A stretch of 14,000 bases of DNA from Thermoplasmata archaeon (GTDB lineage: Archaea; Thermoplasmatota; Thermoplasmata; Thermoplasmatales; Thermoplasmataceae). The translations under genes were made by a program, and so were the position numbers. The notes beneath the pieces were generated by a model. The model had not been told where the DNA came from. It was given only the letters and a program-made list of their open reading frames with translations, and made no database searches. The DNA lies in NCBI GenBank assembly GCA_021835185.1, contig JAKBQO010000023.1, forward strand, positions 1 to 14,000, given 5' to 3'. Positions 1 through 7,373 of this stretch are shown here, in pieces; position 1 is the stretch's first letter, and the number at the start of each line of letters is the position of its first letter.

Positions 1-1168
1 AACCACTCATTATAATGGCTATAGATGCGTCAGGCACATCAACGCCCTCGTCAAGAATCCTTGATGTGGCCAGTACTGTAATTTCACCTGATTTAAACAT
101 TTCCAGATATTTTTTACGTTCTTTTCCTGATGTCATGTATGTAAGCGCAGGGACAAGAAATTCTCTGGATATCAGATATGCAGTGGAGGTATCTTCTGAA
201 AATATTATTATTTTTTCGCCCGCATGCTTGCTCAGCAAATATTTGAGGTACTCCACCTTTCTCTCTGCGTTGAATGCGATTTCCCTTGATTTTCTCCATG
301 CCATGAGCGCTTCTTTCCCTTCAGCACTCCATGATGACCGGATCAAATCTTCAAAATTCATATTCCCGTTGATCTTTATGTCCCTTTTTCTAAGGTAGGA
401 TAAAAATATAGTATGGTTTTTCTCATATTCTATTTCGTCTTCATCGGTGAGGTCTATGGGTATTCTTACAATTTTATAATTGGAAATAAAATCATTCAGC
501 TCTTCATATCCCAGTTCAAAAACCTTGCCGCCCATATATTTTTCCAGCACCTCATGCAGTTTGTCATCCCTTTCATATGTTGCTGTAAGACCCAATCTAT
601 AGGGCGATGCATAATATTTTGCTATCTGTAAATAGCTTTCCGAAGCCATGTGGTGGACTTCGTCCGCTATTATAAACTTAAAACGGTTTCCGAGGCTTTC
701 AGCCATTAAATAGGCAGAATCGTAGGTCGATACTGAAATGTCCCTGATTTCTTTTTCGCCGCCACCGATTTGCCCCACTTCCACATTTAGAAGATCCCTC
801 AATTTCTCCCTCCACTGGATTATAAGCTCTATTGTCGGTGCCAGAATTATTGTGGGAACTTTAAGCATGGTAATTGCATATATACCCAGTATAGTCTTTC
901 CCGCTGCGGTCGGGAGAACAATTGTCCCTGAGTAATTATTTCGCTGCCACATCTCAAGTGATTTTTTCTGGTATGGCCTGAGGTTTATTTCAGAACTAAT
1001 TTCGAGTTTTTTATCCTTAAAAACATTGTCAATGATTCCCGGCTTCTTTATGATATCTACATAACGGTAAGCTAGAGCCCTGTATTTTTTAATTCGTTCA
1101 TCGTATGAAAATATGCCAGAGTAATTCTCATCAGATATTATACTTCCGGCTTTGAAATATATTTCCAT
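1..1168 (-). CDS. xpb: XPB/Rad25-type superfamily 2 DNA helicase, 3'-truncated by the window edge
   Basis: The minus strand is open from an ATG at 1168 to the left edge: 389 residues with no stop. It closely parallels archaeal XPB helicases such as the Archaeoglobus one from memory. These are 3'-5' ATP-dependent DNA translocases linked to repair or transcription-bubble opening. Residues 1-60 match the short damage-recognition domain. Then come the Q-like segment LRPYQKKSLEMW (about 64-75), Walker A PTAAGKT (86-92), DEVHH (169-173), motif III LTAT (194-197), the thumb region (about 210-310), motif IV IIFSEDTS (about 320-328) and motif V (about 365-380). Motif VI and the C-terminus lie outside. 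The RED motif reads R200-D201-D202, and Walker A has Ala-Ala where Gly-Ser is usual. The gene starts 20 bases after the ABM gene. A TATA-like TTATTAAA on the minus strand (1188-1195), 24 bases before the ATG, would allow its own leaderless transcript; read-through is equally possible. No Bax1 nuclease partner is visible. Confidence 0.9.
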   Translation of the reverse strand, partial: MEIYFKAGSIISDENYSGIFSYDERIKKYRALAYRYVDIIKKPGIIDNVFKDKKLEISSEINLRPYQKKSLEMWQRNNYSGTIVLPTAAGKTILGIYAITMLKVPTIILAPTIELIIQWREKLRDLLNVEVGQIGGGEKEIRDISVSTYDSAYLMAESLGNRFKFIIADEVHHMASESYLQIAKYYASPYRLGLTATYERDDKLHEVLEKYMGGKVFELGYEELNDFISNYKIVRIPIDLTDEDEIEYEKNHTIFLSYLRKRDIKINGNMNFEDLIRSSWSAEGKEALMAWRKSREIAFNAERKVEYLKYLLSKHAGEKIIIFSEDTSTAYLISREFLVPALTYMTSGKERKKYLEMFKSGEITVLATSRILDEGVDVPDASIAIIMSG

Positions 1169-1188
1169 GAATCTATATATGAAATCGT

Positions 1189-1494
1189 TTAATAAGTTTG
1201 TCCATTGGATTCCCCAAAAATCTTGTTTCTTGGAGCACCTTCAAGTATGGATTTTCCGTAATCTGTGGTATCCTTAAAGGCTTTCATCTCTACAAAATCT
1301 TTAAAAGCTTCACGTGATTTCCATTCTGTGTAAATCATATATTCACGTGGCGAATCTACTTCCTGGTATAATTTGCCATCTACAAATCCAGTTTCCGGTT
1401 TGCTTTTAAGCAATTCTAAAACATTGTTGAAAGTTTTAACAAAATCATCGTTATGCCCTTCTTTAACTTTGTAATACAAACCTACATGGATCAT
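1189..1494 (-). CDS. ABM-domain (antibiotic biosynthesis monooxygenase-like) small protein
   Basis: This 101-residue soluble protein has the pattern of a single ABM-type dimeric ferredoxin-like (alpha+beta barrel) domain: an opening beta strand (MIHVGLYYKVKEG), a helix around residues 14-31 (the DDFVKTFNNVLELL region), the strand GFVDGKLYQEVD (36-47), the strand YMIYTEWKS (52-60), a helix (EAFKDFVEMKAFKD) and a C-terminal tail. The 'EWKSREAFKDF' stretch is typical of the family. Family members include quinol monooxygenases and haem-degrading enzymes, but many have no known substrate and I see no residue that decides the reaction. The ATG at 1494 has no Shine-Dalgarno sequence and a TATA-like box 27 bases upstream, so the mRNA is probably leaderless. 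It lies between the thermosome and XPB genes on the same strand. The fold is fairly sure; the function is not. Confidence 0.8.
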   Translation of the reverse strand: MIHVGLYYKVKEGHNDDFVKTFNNVLELLKSKPETGFVDGKLYQEVDSPREYMIYTEWKSREAFKDFVEMKAFKDTTDYGKSILEGAPRNKIFGESNGQTY

Positions 1495-1516
1495 AAAAAG
1501 ATATGGTTTTACAACT

Positions 1517-1526
1517 AATAAATATT
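1517..1526 (-). promoter_or_regulatory. TATA-like box for the ABM gene
   Basis: AATATTTATT on the minus strand is centred about 27 bases before the ATG at 1494. This is the spacing expected for an archaeal TATA box that starts transcription at or next to the start codon. The region is AT-rich, so such matches occur by chance. Confidence 0.4.
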
Positions 1527-1530
1527 ATGG

Positions 1531-1543
1531 AAAAATAAAAAAA
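1531..1543 (-). terminator. T-rich transcription end of the thermosome gene
   Basis: Directly after the thermosome stop codon, the minus strand reads a run of 12 T broken by one A. U-rich tracts are the usual archaeal termination signal, used by RNA polymerase alone and by aCPSF1/FttA, which this window also encodes. No stable hairpin precedes it. Confidence 0.5.
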
Positions 1544-3172
1544 TTAATAGTCTCCGCCTGGAGGCATTCCGCCTGCTCCGCCAGGTGAACCACCCTTTGA
1601 TGACTTTGTTGCTATTACGTCATCAATTCTGAGTATCATCACCGCAGCTTCTGTTGATGCTTCTACTGCCTGCTTCCCTATCCTGATCGGCTCTATGACT
1701 CCAGCTTTTTCCATGTCCTCGACATTTCCAGAAAAGACATTCACTCCGAATGTTTTGTGCCCATTTGCATGTTCACTCCTTATTTTTATAAGTATGTCTA
1801 TTGGGTCGAGTCCTGCATTTTCAGCCAGAGCCCTGGGTATTTCCTCAAGTGCGTCTGCGAACTTTTCTATTGCAAGCTGTTGTCTTCCACCAACTTTAGT
1901 AGCGTAGCTTCTAAGATTAAATGCTATTTCTTCAGCAGCGGATCCACCGCCTGTTGTATATGCCCCATCTTCAACGGCTGCTGCTACTACGTGTAGAGAG
2001 TCTGTAATTGACCTTTCAATCTCATCTGCTACATGTTCTGTACCAGCTCTGATTAACAGGCTTATTGCCTTTGGATTCTTGCTGCCTGTAACAAAGGTCA
2101 TGTAGTCGTCGCCAATTTTTCTTTCTTCTACAGCGTCTGCGGCTCCAAGGTCGGATGCTACGATTTCTTCCAGTGATGAAACTATTGTAGCACCGGTAGC
2201 TTTTGCTATCTTGTCTACATCGCTTTTCTTAACTCTCCTTACAGCATATATGCCGGCTTTTGAAAGGTAGTGCTGTGCCATATCATCTATGCCTTTCTGG
2301 GTAATTACTACATTTGCGCCTGTTGCTTTGATCTTATCAACCATTTCCTTCAGGACATCCTCTTCCTGGCCCAGGAATTTCTGTATCATTGAAGGGTCAT
2401 TTATCTGAAGATTTGTATCAAACTCTGGTTTCTTTATTTCAAGAGCAAGATCAAGCAGCGCTATTTTCGCATTCTTAACAAGCTTTGGCATGTTAGGGTG
2501 TACCTTTTCTTTGTCAAGGATTATACCATCTATAAGTTCAGTCTGATTGATTTCGCCACCGTTTTTCTTTACAACCTGGAGATTGTCAAAATCAACAAGA
2601 TATTTGCCATCCCTCTCTTCTGCTATTGTTTTTATTGCATTGTATGAAATAGTTCCCAGAAGTTCTTTTTCCACAGATGCACTCTTGCTGTTAAGTGAAG
2701 TCTTTGCCATTTTTATAAGGATTTCCTTGTCTTTCAGTGTAACTGGTCTGGATATTTCCTCCAGAACCCTGCTCGCCTGTGCTGCGGCTGTTTTGTACCC
2801 CTCTGTAATCACTGTAGGGTGGACATTTTGCTTTACAAGGCTCTGTGCCTGGTCAAGCAATGCACCTGCTATTATAACAGCAGTTGTTGTCCCATCGCCT
2901 ACATAACTGTCCTGGGTCTTTGAGACCTCTACCATCATCTTTGCTGCTGGGTGCTCTACATCCATTTCTTTCAGAATGGTGACGCCGTCGTTTGTTATAA
3001 CTATATCACCTAATGAGTCCACCAGCATTTTATCCATTCCCCTCGGGCCCAGTGTAGACCTGATGGATGTGGCAATTGCCTTTGCAGCATCAATATTCTC
3101 GAACATTGCATCTTTTCCGCTTTCTCTTTTAGTTCCTTCTTTAAGGATAAATATGGGTTGACCACCAATCAT
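1544..3172 (-). CDS. thsB: thermosome (group II chaperonin) beta-type subunit
   Basis: A 542-residue group II chaperonin subunit. It forms the double-ring ATP-driven cytosolic folding machine, usually with a paralogous alpha subunit not in this window. Visible hallmarks are the N-terminal [19 protein letters not shown], the nucleotide-binding [16 protein letters not shown] (about 39-54) with [10 protein letters not shown], the phosphate-binding GDGTTTAV (about 90-97), a central apical domain, and near the end the GGGSAAEE and [16 protein letters not shown] blocks. The C-terminus is a flexible [16 protein letters not shown] tail; Gly-rich tails are typical of chaperonins. From memory it matches T. 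acidophilum thermosome beta better than alpha. The reading frame extends three codons further to a TTG at 3181, but the ATG at 3172 gives [13 protein letters not shown], aligning with the family start, and lies 32 bases from a clear TATA box. Confidence 0.97.
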   Translation of the reverse strand: MIGGQPIFILKEGTKRESGKDAMFENIDAAKAIATSIRSTLGPRGMDKMLVDSLGDIVITNDGVTILKEMDVEHPAAKMMVEVSKTQDSYVGDGTTTAVIIAGALLDQAQSLVKQNVHPTVITEGYKTAAAQASRVLEEISRPVTLKDKEILIKMAKTSLNSKSASVEKELLGTISYNAIKTIAEERDGKYLVDFDNLQVVKKNGGEINQTELIDGIILDKEKVHPNMPKLVKNAKIALLDLALEIKKPEFDTNLQINDPSMIQKFLGQEEDVLKEMVDKIKATGANVVITQKGIDDMAQHYLSKAGIYAVRRVKKSDVDKIAKATGATIVSSLEEIVASDLGAADAVEERKIGDDYMTFVTGSKNPKAISLLIRAGTEHVADEIERSITDSLHVVAAAVEDGAYTTGGGSAAEEIAFNLRSYATKVGGRQQLAIEKFADALEEIPRALAENAGLDPIDILIKIRSEHANGHKTFGVNVFSGNVEDMEKAGVIEPIRIGKQAVEASTEAAVMILRIDDVIATKSSKGGSPGGAGGMPPGGDY

Positions 3173-3199
3173 GATTATCAAGTAAGTAAAAATAAACTT

Positions 3200-3209
3200 C
3201 TATATATAG
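3200..3209 (-). promoter_or_regulatory. TATA box of the thermosome gene
   Basis: CTATATATAG, a perfect palindrome, is centred about 32 bases before the chosen ATG (3172). It predicts a transcription start near 3178 and a leader of only a few bases, as is common in Thermoplasmatales. No Shine-Dalgarno sequence precedes the ATG. Confidence 0.6.
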
Positions 3210-3417
3210 TTTACTATATTTAGGTTAATTATATTATATAATTAAAATATATATAAGTATATATTTATATGCATAATGCCGGTAGAACTATACACTTGCT
3301 GTTTTGAAAATTGAAATTGCAATTTTTAATTTCTTCAAATGGAGTAAAAAGCAAGGCTGCAATACCTTATAACATAGGTATCAGTATATTGCTTAGTTAT
3401 TTGATAAACAAAGTTTT

Positions 3418-3460
3418 TATATAGAGTTGTTATATAGAGTTGTTATATAACATATATAAC
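3418..3460 (+). promoter_or_regulatory. tandem 13-base repeat plus palindromes: promoter and likely operator of the GntR gene
   Basis: TATATAGAGTTGT occurs twice head to tail (3418-3430 and 3431-3443), followed by the start of a third copy (TATATA, 3444-3449). The third unit forms the perfect palindrome GTTATATAAC (3442-3451). A wider inverted repeat has arms GTTATAT (3442-3448) and ATATAAC (3454-3460) around a 5-base spacer. Each repeat contains a TATA-like core; the last is centred about 24 bases before the ATG at 3471. A symmetric element overlapping the TATA box and followed by a GntR repressor gene suggests an autoregulatory operator. The repeats are seen directly; the role is inferred. 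Confidence 0.6.
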
Positions 3461-3470
3461 AGGTAGCCAT

Positions 3471-3758
3471 ATGTTTAAAATAACTGTGAGATACAATAGC
3501 ACAATTCCGGTCTGTGACCAGATATATTCCGGAATGATAGATGAAATAAGATCCGGCAATTTATATTATAAAACTAAAATACCATCCACGGAGCAGGTAG
3601 CAGGCGTCCTGGGGCTAAATTTGAACGCTGTTGATAGAGCATACGGGCTATTGCTCAAGGACAGAGTTATCAGGCAATTTAAGAATAAAAAATATGTGAT
3701 GGCACCTGGAGACACAGACATTAATCCAATGATTAAGAAAAGGAGCAGAAACAAATGA
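3471..3758 (+). CDS. GntR-family (YtrA-type) winged-helix transcriptional regulator
   Basis: This 95-residue protein is little more than one GntR DNA-binding domain. It reads: start strand FKITVRYNSTIPVCDQIYSGM (residues 2-22), a helix leading into LYYKTKIPSTEQVAGVLGLNLNAVDRAYGLLLKDRVI (about 31-67, the helix-turn-helix with the family's 'P-S-x-x-x-A-x-x-L-x-x-x-x-x-x-V-x-x-A-Y' spacing), then the wing FKNKKYVMAPG. A short basic tail (KKRSRNK) ends it. There is no effector-binding domain, as in the short YtrA subgroup, whose members usually repress their own operon. A weak Shine-Dalgarno (AGGT, 3461-3464) precedes the ATG. Tandem repeats and palindromes just upstream are a likely binding site. 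The DUF1648 membrane protein starts 84 bases downstream on the same strand, a pairing often seen with this subgroup. Confidence 0.87.
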   Translation: MFKITVRYNSTIPVCDQIYSGMIDEIRSGNLYYKTKIPSTEQVAGVLGLNLNAVDRAYGLLLKDRVIRQFKNKKYVMAPGDTDINPMIKKRSRNK

Positions 3759-3842
3759 TTGTATTGAGGCTAGGAATATGAATAATCAGTTATATTTTAT
3801 AGAATATATATTTGAATGCGGGCTCACAAAGGTGGATGAGAA

Positions 3843-4949
3843 ATGAATGTAGAAGCGTTCAGGATTATTGAGCCCGTATGGGTACTTATAATAGGAATTT
3901 TAATATCTATAATACCGTATCTGACAGAGAAGTCAATAATATTTGGGGTACGGGTCCCTACAGATAAAATAAATTCAGATACAGTCAGAAAAATGAAGAA
4001 AATATACGTTTCCATAACTTTTATTTTAACCATTATTTTAACAGTGCTGACATATCTATTGTCATCATACCTCCTCGTAATAACTTTCTTCATGCCCCTG
4101 TTTATGGTACTGGTTGAATTTATGGTGTATTTGCCGGAACATTATAGCCTGGAAAGGATTAAAAGAGACGAACAATGGGAATTCAATGCTAGCAGTGTTA
4201 CAGGAGTTTTCAATGTAGAGGATGGAAAAAAGTTTCCCTGGTTCTTCACACTTCCGGGTATTCTGGTACTTGTTTCTCTTTTCGTAACAGGCATTCTGGA
4301 TTATAAAAGTATACCAGAAAGGTTTGCAACACATTATAATGCCAGTGGAATCGCAAATGCCTATTCAACAAAATCAATAGAAAGTGTATTTATTCTGGGC
4401 TTTATAAGCATAATAATAACAATTATGATGATTCTGATTGCATATGTTATAGCAAGGACTCCACTAAAAACCGATAACGCATCCCCACATGGAACTGAAA
4501 GGGTTGTAATATATCAGGAGAGAATGGTGTACCTGACTCTTCTAACACCGGTATTTATAAATTCTAGCCTGCTTATTGGCAGTTTCGGTGAATGGGGCAT
4601 AATTAAGGAAAATGTTTTTCTAATACTTATCCCGGTATTTTTACTGATTATATTTGTTATTGCCATATCAGTGAAAACAGGGCAATTAGGCAGCAATATT
4701 AAAATTCCTGAAAGTAAAGGGCCGGAAAATACTATTCCGGATAATTCAGTGTCGGATAACAGAAATGATGATTCATTATGGAAAGCTGGCGTAATATACT
4801 GGAATAAAAACGATCCGCGCATAATGGTGCCTAAAAGGTTCGGTGTGGGATATACAATTAACTTTGCCCATCCTGCTGGCAAAGTTATACTTGTGTTAAT
4901 AATAGCTATTCCCGTAATAATTGTTATATCGGTACTCTTTCTACATTGA
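3843..4949 (+). CDS. DUF1648/DUF5808 multi-pass membrane protein
   Basis: This 368-residue integral membrane protein has about eight predicted helices: near residues 10-27, 54-74, 76-97, 133-151, 181-204, 228-247, 257-277 and 346-367. A FGVRVP motif follows helix 1. Residues about 154-178 (IPERFATHYNASGIANAYSTKS) match DUF1648, the domain that also begins SdpI-type immunity proteins. Residues about 320-344 (NDPRIMVPKRFGVGYTINF) match DUF5808. Between helices 7 and 8 is a hydrophilic loop (about 280-320) rich in Asn, Asp and Pro. The ATG at 3843 has a good Shine-Dalgarno (GGTG, 3831-3834), and TATA-like sequence at about 3790-3812 could give it a separate promoter. The GntR gene just upstream suggests shared control. 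Biochemical function is unknown. Domain names are from memory of the motifs. Confidence 0.82.
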   Translation: MNVEAFRIIEPVWVLIIGILISIIPYLTEKSIIFGVRVPTDKINSDTVRKMKKIYVSITFILTIILTVLTYLLSSYLLVITFFMPLFMVLVEFMVYLPEHYSLERIKRDEQWEFNASSVTGVFNVEDGKKFPWFFTLPGILVLVSLFVTGILDYKSIPERFATHYNASGIANAYSTKSIESVFILGFISIIITIMMILIAYVIARTPLKTDNASPHGTERVVIYQERMVYLTLLTPVFINSSLLIGSFGEWGIIKENVFLILIPVFLLIIFVIAISVKTGQLGSNIKIPESKGPENTIPDNSVSDNRNDDSLWKAGVIYWNKNDPRIMVPKRFGVGYTINFAHPAGKVILVLIIAIPVIIVISVLFLH

Positions 4950-4960
4950 ATTTGATATAA

Positions 4961-4967
4961 TTTTTTT
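4961..4967 (+). terminator. T7 tract after the DUF1648 gene
   Basis: A run of seven T starts 12 bases after the DUF1648 stop codon. Archaeal transcription commonly ends at such tracts. No hairpin precedes it. Confidence 0.45.
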
Positions 4968-5220
4968 AACATTCCAGTAAAAATGGATAGTGCACATGAA
5001 ATGATGCAGTGTTGAAAATATTCTGTACAGCTTCCATATTACTGTATTTTTCCGGCCGTTTTTCTGAATTCAAGATTCAGTTTCCGGTTACGTTTACTGT
5101 ATTCATCATTCTCCAGGATTCTTCATAGAATGCTATGTAGTTAAGTAAGTACTCTTTGCTGTGGCCTTCACGGTGAGTGTACAAATCTCTTTTCCACCGG
5201 TGGTAAATAAATACGGTACA
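4966..5220 (-). pseudogene. possible decayed coding fragment on the minus strand (C-terminal piece of an unknown gene)
   Basis: The 367-base gap between the DUF1648 and formate dehydrogenase genes holds no intact gene. Its minus strand has an 85-codon frame (5220 to 4966) interrupted by one TGA (5077-5079). The first part is protein-like, containing RDLYTHREGHSKEY and LLNYIAFYEESWRMMN. The part after the TGA (KRPEKYSNMEAVQNIF) also reads well. A second frame over about 5050-5120 gives a basic stretch (EYSKRNRKLNLEFRKTAGK), so a frameshift is also possible. It has no start codon in a sensible place, no ribosome-binding site, and I cannot name a family. It may be the tail of a transposase, or an AT-rich coincidence. 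Confidence 0.27.
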
Positions 5221-5264
5221 TTAGAAACCATGCTGGAAAATAAATTTACAATAATTAAACATTG

Positions 5265-5275
5265 ATGATAATCAT
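5265..5275 (+). promoter_or_regulatory. ATGATAATCAT inverted repeat upstream of the formate dehydrogenase promoter
   Basis: ATGATAATCAT has perfect 5-base arms around one base, and ends 13 bases before the TATA box. It equals the core of the bacterial Fur-box consensus, but the flanks do not match well. A metal-dependent regulator of the Fur or DtxR type is conceivable for an iron-molybdenum enzyme; this is inference from one short site. Confidence 0.35.
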
Positions 5276-5288
5276 AAAAATACCAATA

Positions 5289-5297
5289 TTTATATAA
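5289..5297 (+). promoter_or_regulatory. TATA box of the formate dehydrogenase gene (leaderless)
   Basis: TTTATATAA is centred 24 bases before the ATG at 5317, which places the transcription start at or beside the start codon. There is no Shine-Dalgarno sequence, so the mRNA is probably leaderless. Confidence 0.65.
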
Positions 5298-5316
5298 TTA
5301 TCCAGGATTAATTTAT

Positions 5317-7269
5317 ATGAAATCAATATGCCCTTTTTGCGGTGTTGGCTGTGGACTTGAATTAATGGCTGTAAATAATATTGTTGTTGGCGTAAAACCT
5401 GTTCCAGAACATGTAGTAAGCAGGGGGCATTTATGTGGCAAAGGAAGTGTTGCACATGAGGCTTTGACAGCATGGGATCGTTTATACTATCCATTAAAGA
5501 AAGTAAAGGGGGAACTTGAAAGGACGTCATGGGAAGATTCAATAAAATATACTATAGAATCTATAAAAAACATACAGAAAAAATATGGCAAAGACTCTGT
5601 GGCTTTTTACGGAGGATGCCAGAACTCCCTTGAAGAGGTTTATCTTTTGCAGAAGCTTGCAAGAGCCCTTGGAACCAATAACGTAGATTCATGTGCAAGG
5701 GTTTGTCATGACCCATCAGCGAAGGCGCTTAAGGAAATTGTAGGAGTTGGTGCCGGATCTAATTCCGCTACAGAAATCCCGAAGGCAAAAGTTGTTGTGG
5801 TAGCAGGAGAATCTGTAACAGATAGCCATCCTGTATTGATACAGTATTTTCTGGAAGCAAAGGAAAAAGGAACAAAAATAATATTAATAGATCCAAGGAA
5901 TACAAGGTTTGCAAGCTTTGCAGACCTCCATTTAAAGATAAAGCCCAGAAGTGATATATTTTTATTCAATGCGGTTGCCAATTACCTTATCCAGAATAAT
6001 ATGATTAAACCGGATTTTATTGCTGCAAGGACTGAAGGGTATGAAAAATATAAGGAAAATGTTTCAAAATATACACTTGAACTCGCAGTAGAACAAACAG
6101 GGTTAGCTGAAAAAGATATTATAGAATTTGCAAAATACATATCTGAGGATAAGGTTATTTTTTCATGGGGGCTGGGGCTTACTGAATCTACTGGCACCAA
6201 GGGAATTAAATCTTATTTATCTCTCCCATTGTTAACTGGAAATATGGGGAAAGAAGGCGCAGGGGTAATTGTTTACAGAGGACAAACAAATGTGCAGGGG
6301 TCCGGAGACCTCATAAAACCGGATGTGTTTCCTAATGGTGAAATGAATGAGGCAAATAGTGAAGCATTATCCCGCATATGGGGATTTAAGCCACCAGTAA
6401 ACAAGGGTTCTTCCATTATAGATACTTTTTATGGTTCCAAAAATATAAAGGCACTGTTTATTATGGGATACAACCCGGTAAGGAGCTTGCCGAACAGAAA
6501 AAAAGTAAAAGAATTTCTCGGGTCCCTTGAACTTCTTGTGGTGCAGGACATATTTATGACTGATACAGCCCGTTACGCCGATATTGTGCTACCTGCAGCG
6601 GCATGGGCTGAGAAGGAAGGTTCTGTAGCCAGCCTTGACAGGCTTGTGAAGTGGAGATTTAAAGCAGTTGATCCGCCAGGAATGGCAAGGCCAGATTATG
6701 AAATACTTTCTGACCTGGCAAAGGCTGCCGGGTATAACTTTAATTCAAACCCGAAAGAACTGTTTGAAGAGCTTAAAACAGCGGCTCCCCTGTATTCCCA
6801 TCTTAATATAGATGATGTGATGGATTATTCAAAAGATTCAAGATACCCTAACGGTGAATTGCACCTTTATGGGGAGAAATTTTCAACAAAATCCGGAAAA
6901 GCGCAATTTATTCCTGTGGATTCCGAAAAACATAATGATGGGCTGATACTGGTTACAGGGAGAACCGTAACAAGATACAACAGTGATGAGGTTATAAATA
7001 GGGTACCCGGTATGCAGGAATACAATCCCACATTATGGGTCAATCCTTCAGATGCAAAAAATCTCGGAATAGAAAACGAGGATATGGTAAAACTTGCATC
7101 AAAGAGCGGTGAACTGGACATAATAGCAAAGATTACAGATGATGTTATACCAGGAGTTGTATTTACCTATATGCACAATCCCAAAATAAATGATATCGTA
7201 TCTCCAGAATTTGATGACGAAACTAAAACACCCAAATATAAGTATACGCCCGTAACAGTTACTAAATAA
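5317..7269 (+). CDS. fdhA: formate dehydrogenase-like catalytic subunit (molybdopterin oxidoreductase)
   Basis: This 650-residue bis-MGD molybdenum or tungsten enzyme resembles the catalytic subunit of formate dehydrogenases, which oxidise formate to CO2. It starts directly with a [4Fe-4S] motif, CPFCGVGC (C5, C8, C12) plus C40 in RGHLCGKG, with no extra N-terminal ferredoxin domain and no Tat signal, so it is cytosolic. The active site reads ARVCHDPS with Cys130-His131, the cysteine version of the selenocysteine-His pair of E. coli FdhF. RGQTNVQGSGD supplies the conserved Arg321 and Gln323. Cofactor segments follow: MGYNPVRSLPN, a TDTARYADIVLPAAAWAEKEG stretch, and the C-terminal GRTVTRYNSDEVINR domain. 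Slightly shorter than FdhF (about 715 residues). No beta subunit, hydrogenase, formate transporter or cofactor gene is nearby, so its electron partner is unknown. A nitrate reductase-type enzyme is less likely given the C-H pair. In an acidophile it might remove toxic formate (inference). Confidence 0.88.
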   Translation: MKSICPFCGVGCGLELMAVNNIVVGVKPVPEHVVSRGHLCGKGSVAHEALTAWDRLYYPLKKVKGELERTSWEDSIKYTIESIKNIQKKYGKDSVAFYGGCQNSLEEVYLLQKLARALGTNNVDSCARVCHDPSAKALKEIVGVGAGSNSATEIPKAKVVVVAGESVTDSHPVLIQYFLEAKEKGTKIILIDPRNTRFASFADLHLKIKPRSDIFLFNAVANYLIQNNMIKPDFIAARTEGYEKYKENVSKYTLELAVEQTGLAEKDIIEFAKYISEDKVIFSWGLGLTESTGTKGIKSYLSLPLLTGNMGKEGAGVIVYRGQTNVQGSGDLIKPDVFPNGEMNEANSEALSRIWGFKPPVNKGSSIIDTFYGSKNIKALFIMGYNPVRSLPNRKKVKEFLGSLELLVVQDIFMTDTARYADIVLPAAAWAEKEGSVASLDRLVKWRFKAVDPPGMARPDYEILSDLAKAAGYNFNSNPKELFEELKTAAPLYSHLNIDDVMDYSKDSRYPNGELHLYGEKFSTKSGKAQFIPVDSEKHNDGLILVTGRTVTRYNSDEVINRVPGMQEYNPTLWVNPSDAKNLGIENEDMVKLASKSGELDIIAKITDDVIPGVVFTYMHNPKINDIVSPEFDDETKTPKYKYTPVTVTK

Positions 7270-7373
7270 AAAAATTCCTGATATATTTTTATATATACCA
7301 ATTATTATTTCTTCTTTCCCTATTATGATATTTGTTATACACCGTATTTCATATTATATTCCACTATTCTTTA

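Larger units (their letters stand above)
3173..3470. other. divergent AT-rich intergenic region with small palindromes
   Basis: This region separates the minus-strand thermosome gene from the plus-strand GntR gene and holds both promoters. It contains no convincing coding sequence; the longest ATG reading noticed (from about 3275) is only 12 codons. Two symmetric elements lie in the middle. One is the perfect 12-base palindrome AAATTGCAATTT (3314-3325). The other is a 6-base inverted repeat ATACCT/AGGTAT (3362-3367 and 3376-3381) with an 8-base spacer. Either could be a protein-binding site. The promoter-proximal repeats before the GntR gene are listed separately. Confidence 0.6.

Noticed and set aside
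15..935. Several plus-strand open frames across the XPB region (for example 15-398 and 738-935).
   Set aside because: They lie antisense to a continuous, motif-complete XPB helicase frame and have no ribosome-binding sites or recognisable content.
1189..3172. Thermosome, ABM and XPB genes as one functional stress operon.
   Set aside because: A T-rich end signal follows the thermosome gene and a TATA-like box precedes the ABM gene, so they look like separate units that share a strand.
3172..3181. TTG start three codons upstream of the thermosome ATG.
   Set aside because: The ATG at 3172 gives the family's N-terminus and suits the TATA spacing; the same reasoning rejects the TTG at 10553 for the permease.
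3275..3313. A 12-codon frame (MPVELYTCCFEN) after a TATA-like sequence in the divergent intergenic region.
   Set aside because: Too short to support without conservation, and no ribosome-binding site is present.
4950..5316. A structured RNA or tRNA in the gap before the formate dehydrogenase gene.
   Set aside because: I could not find an acceptor stem, T-loop motif or other consistent fold, and the stretch looks more like decayed coding sequence.
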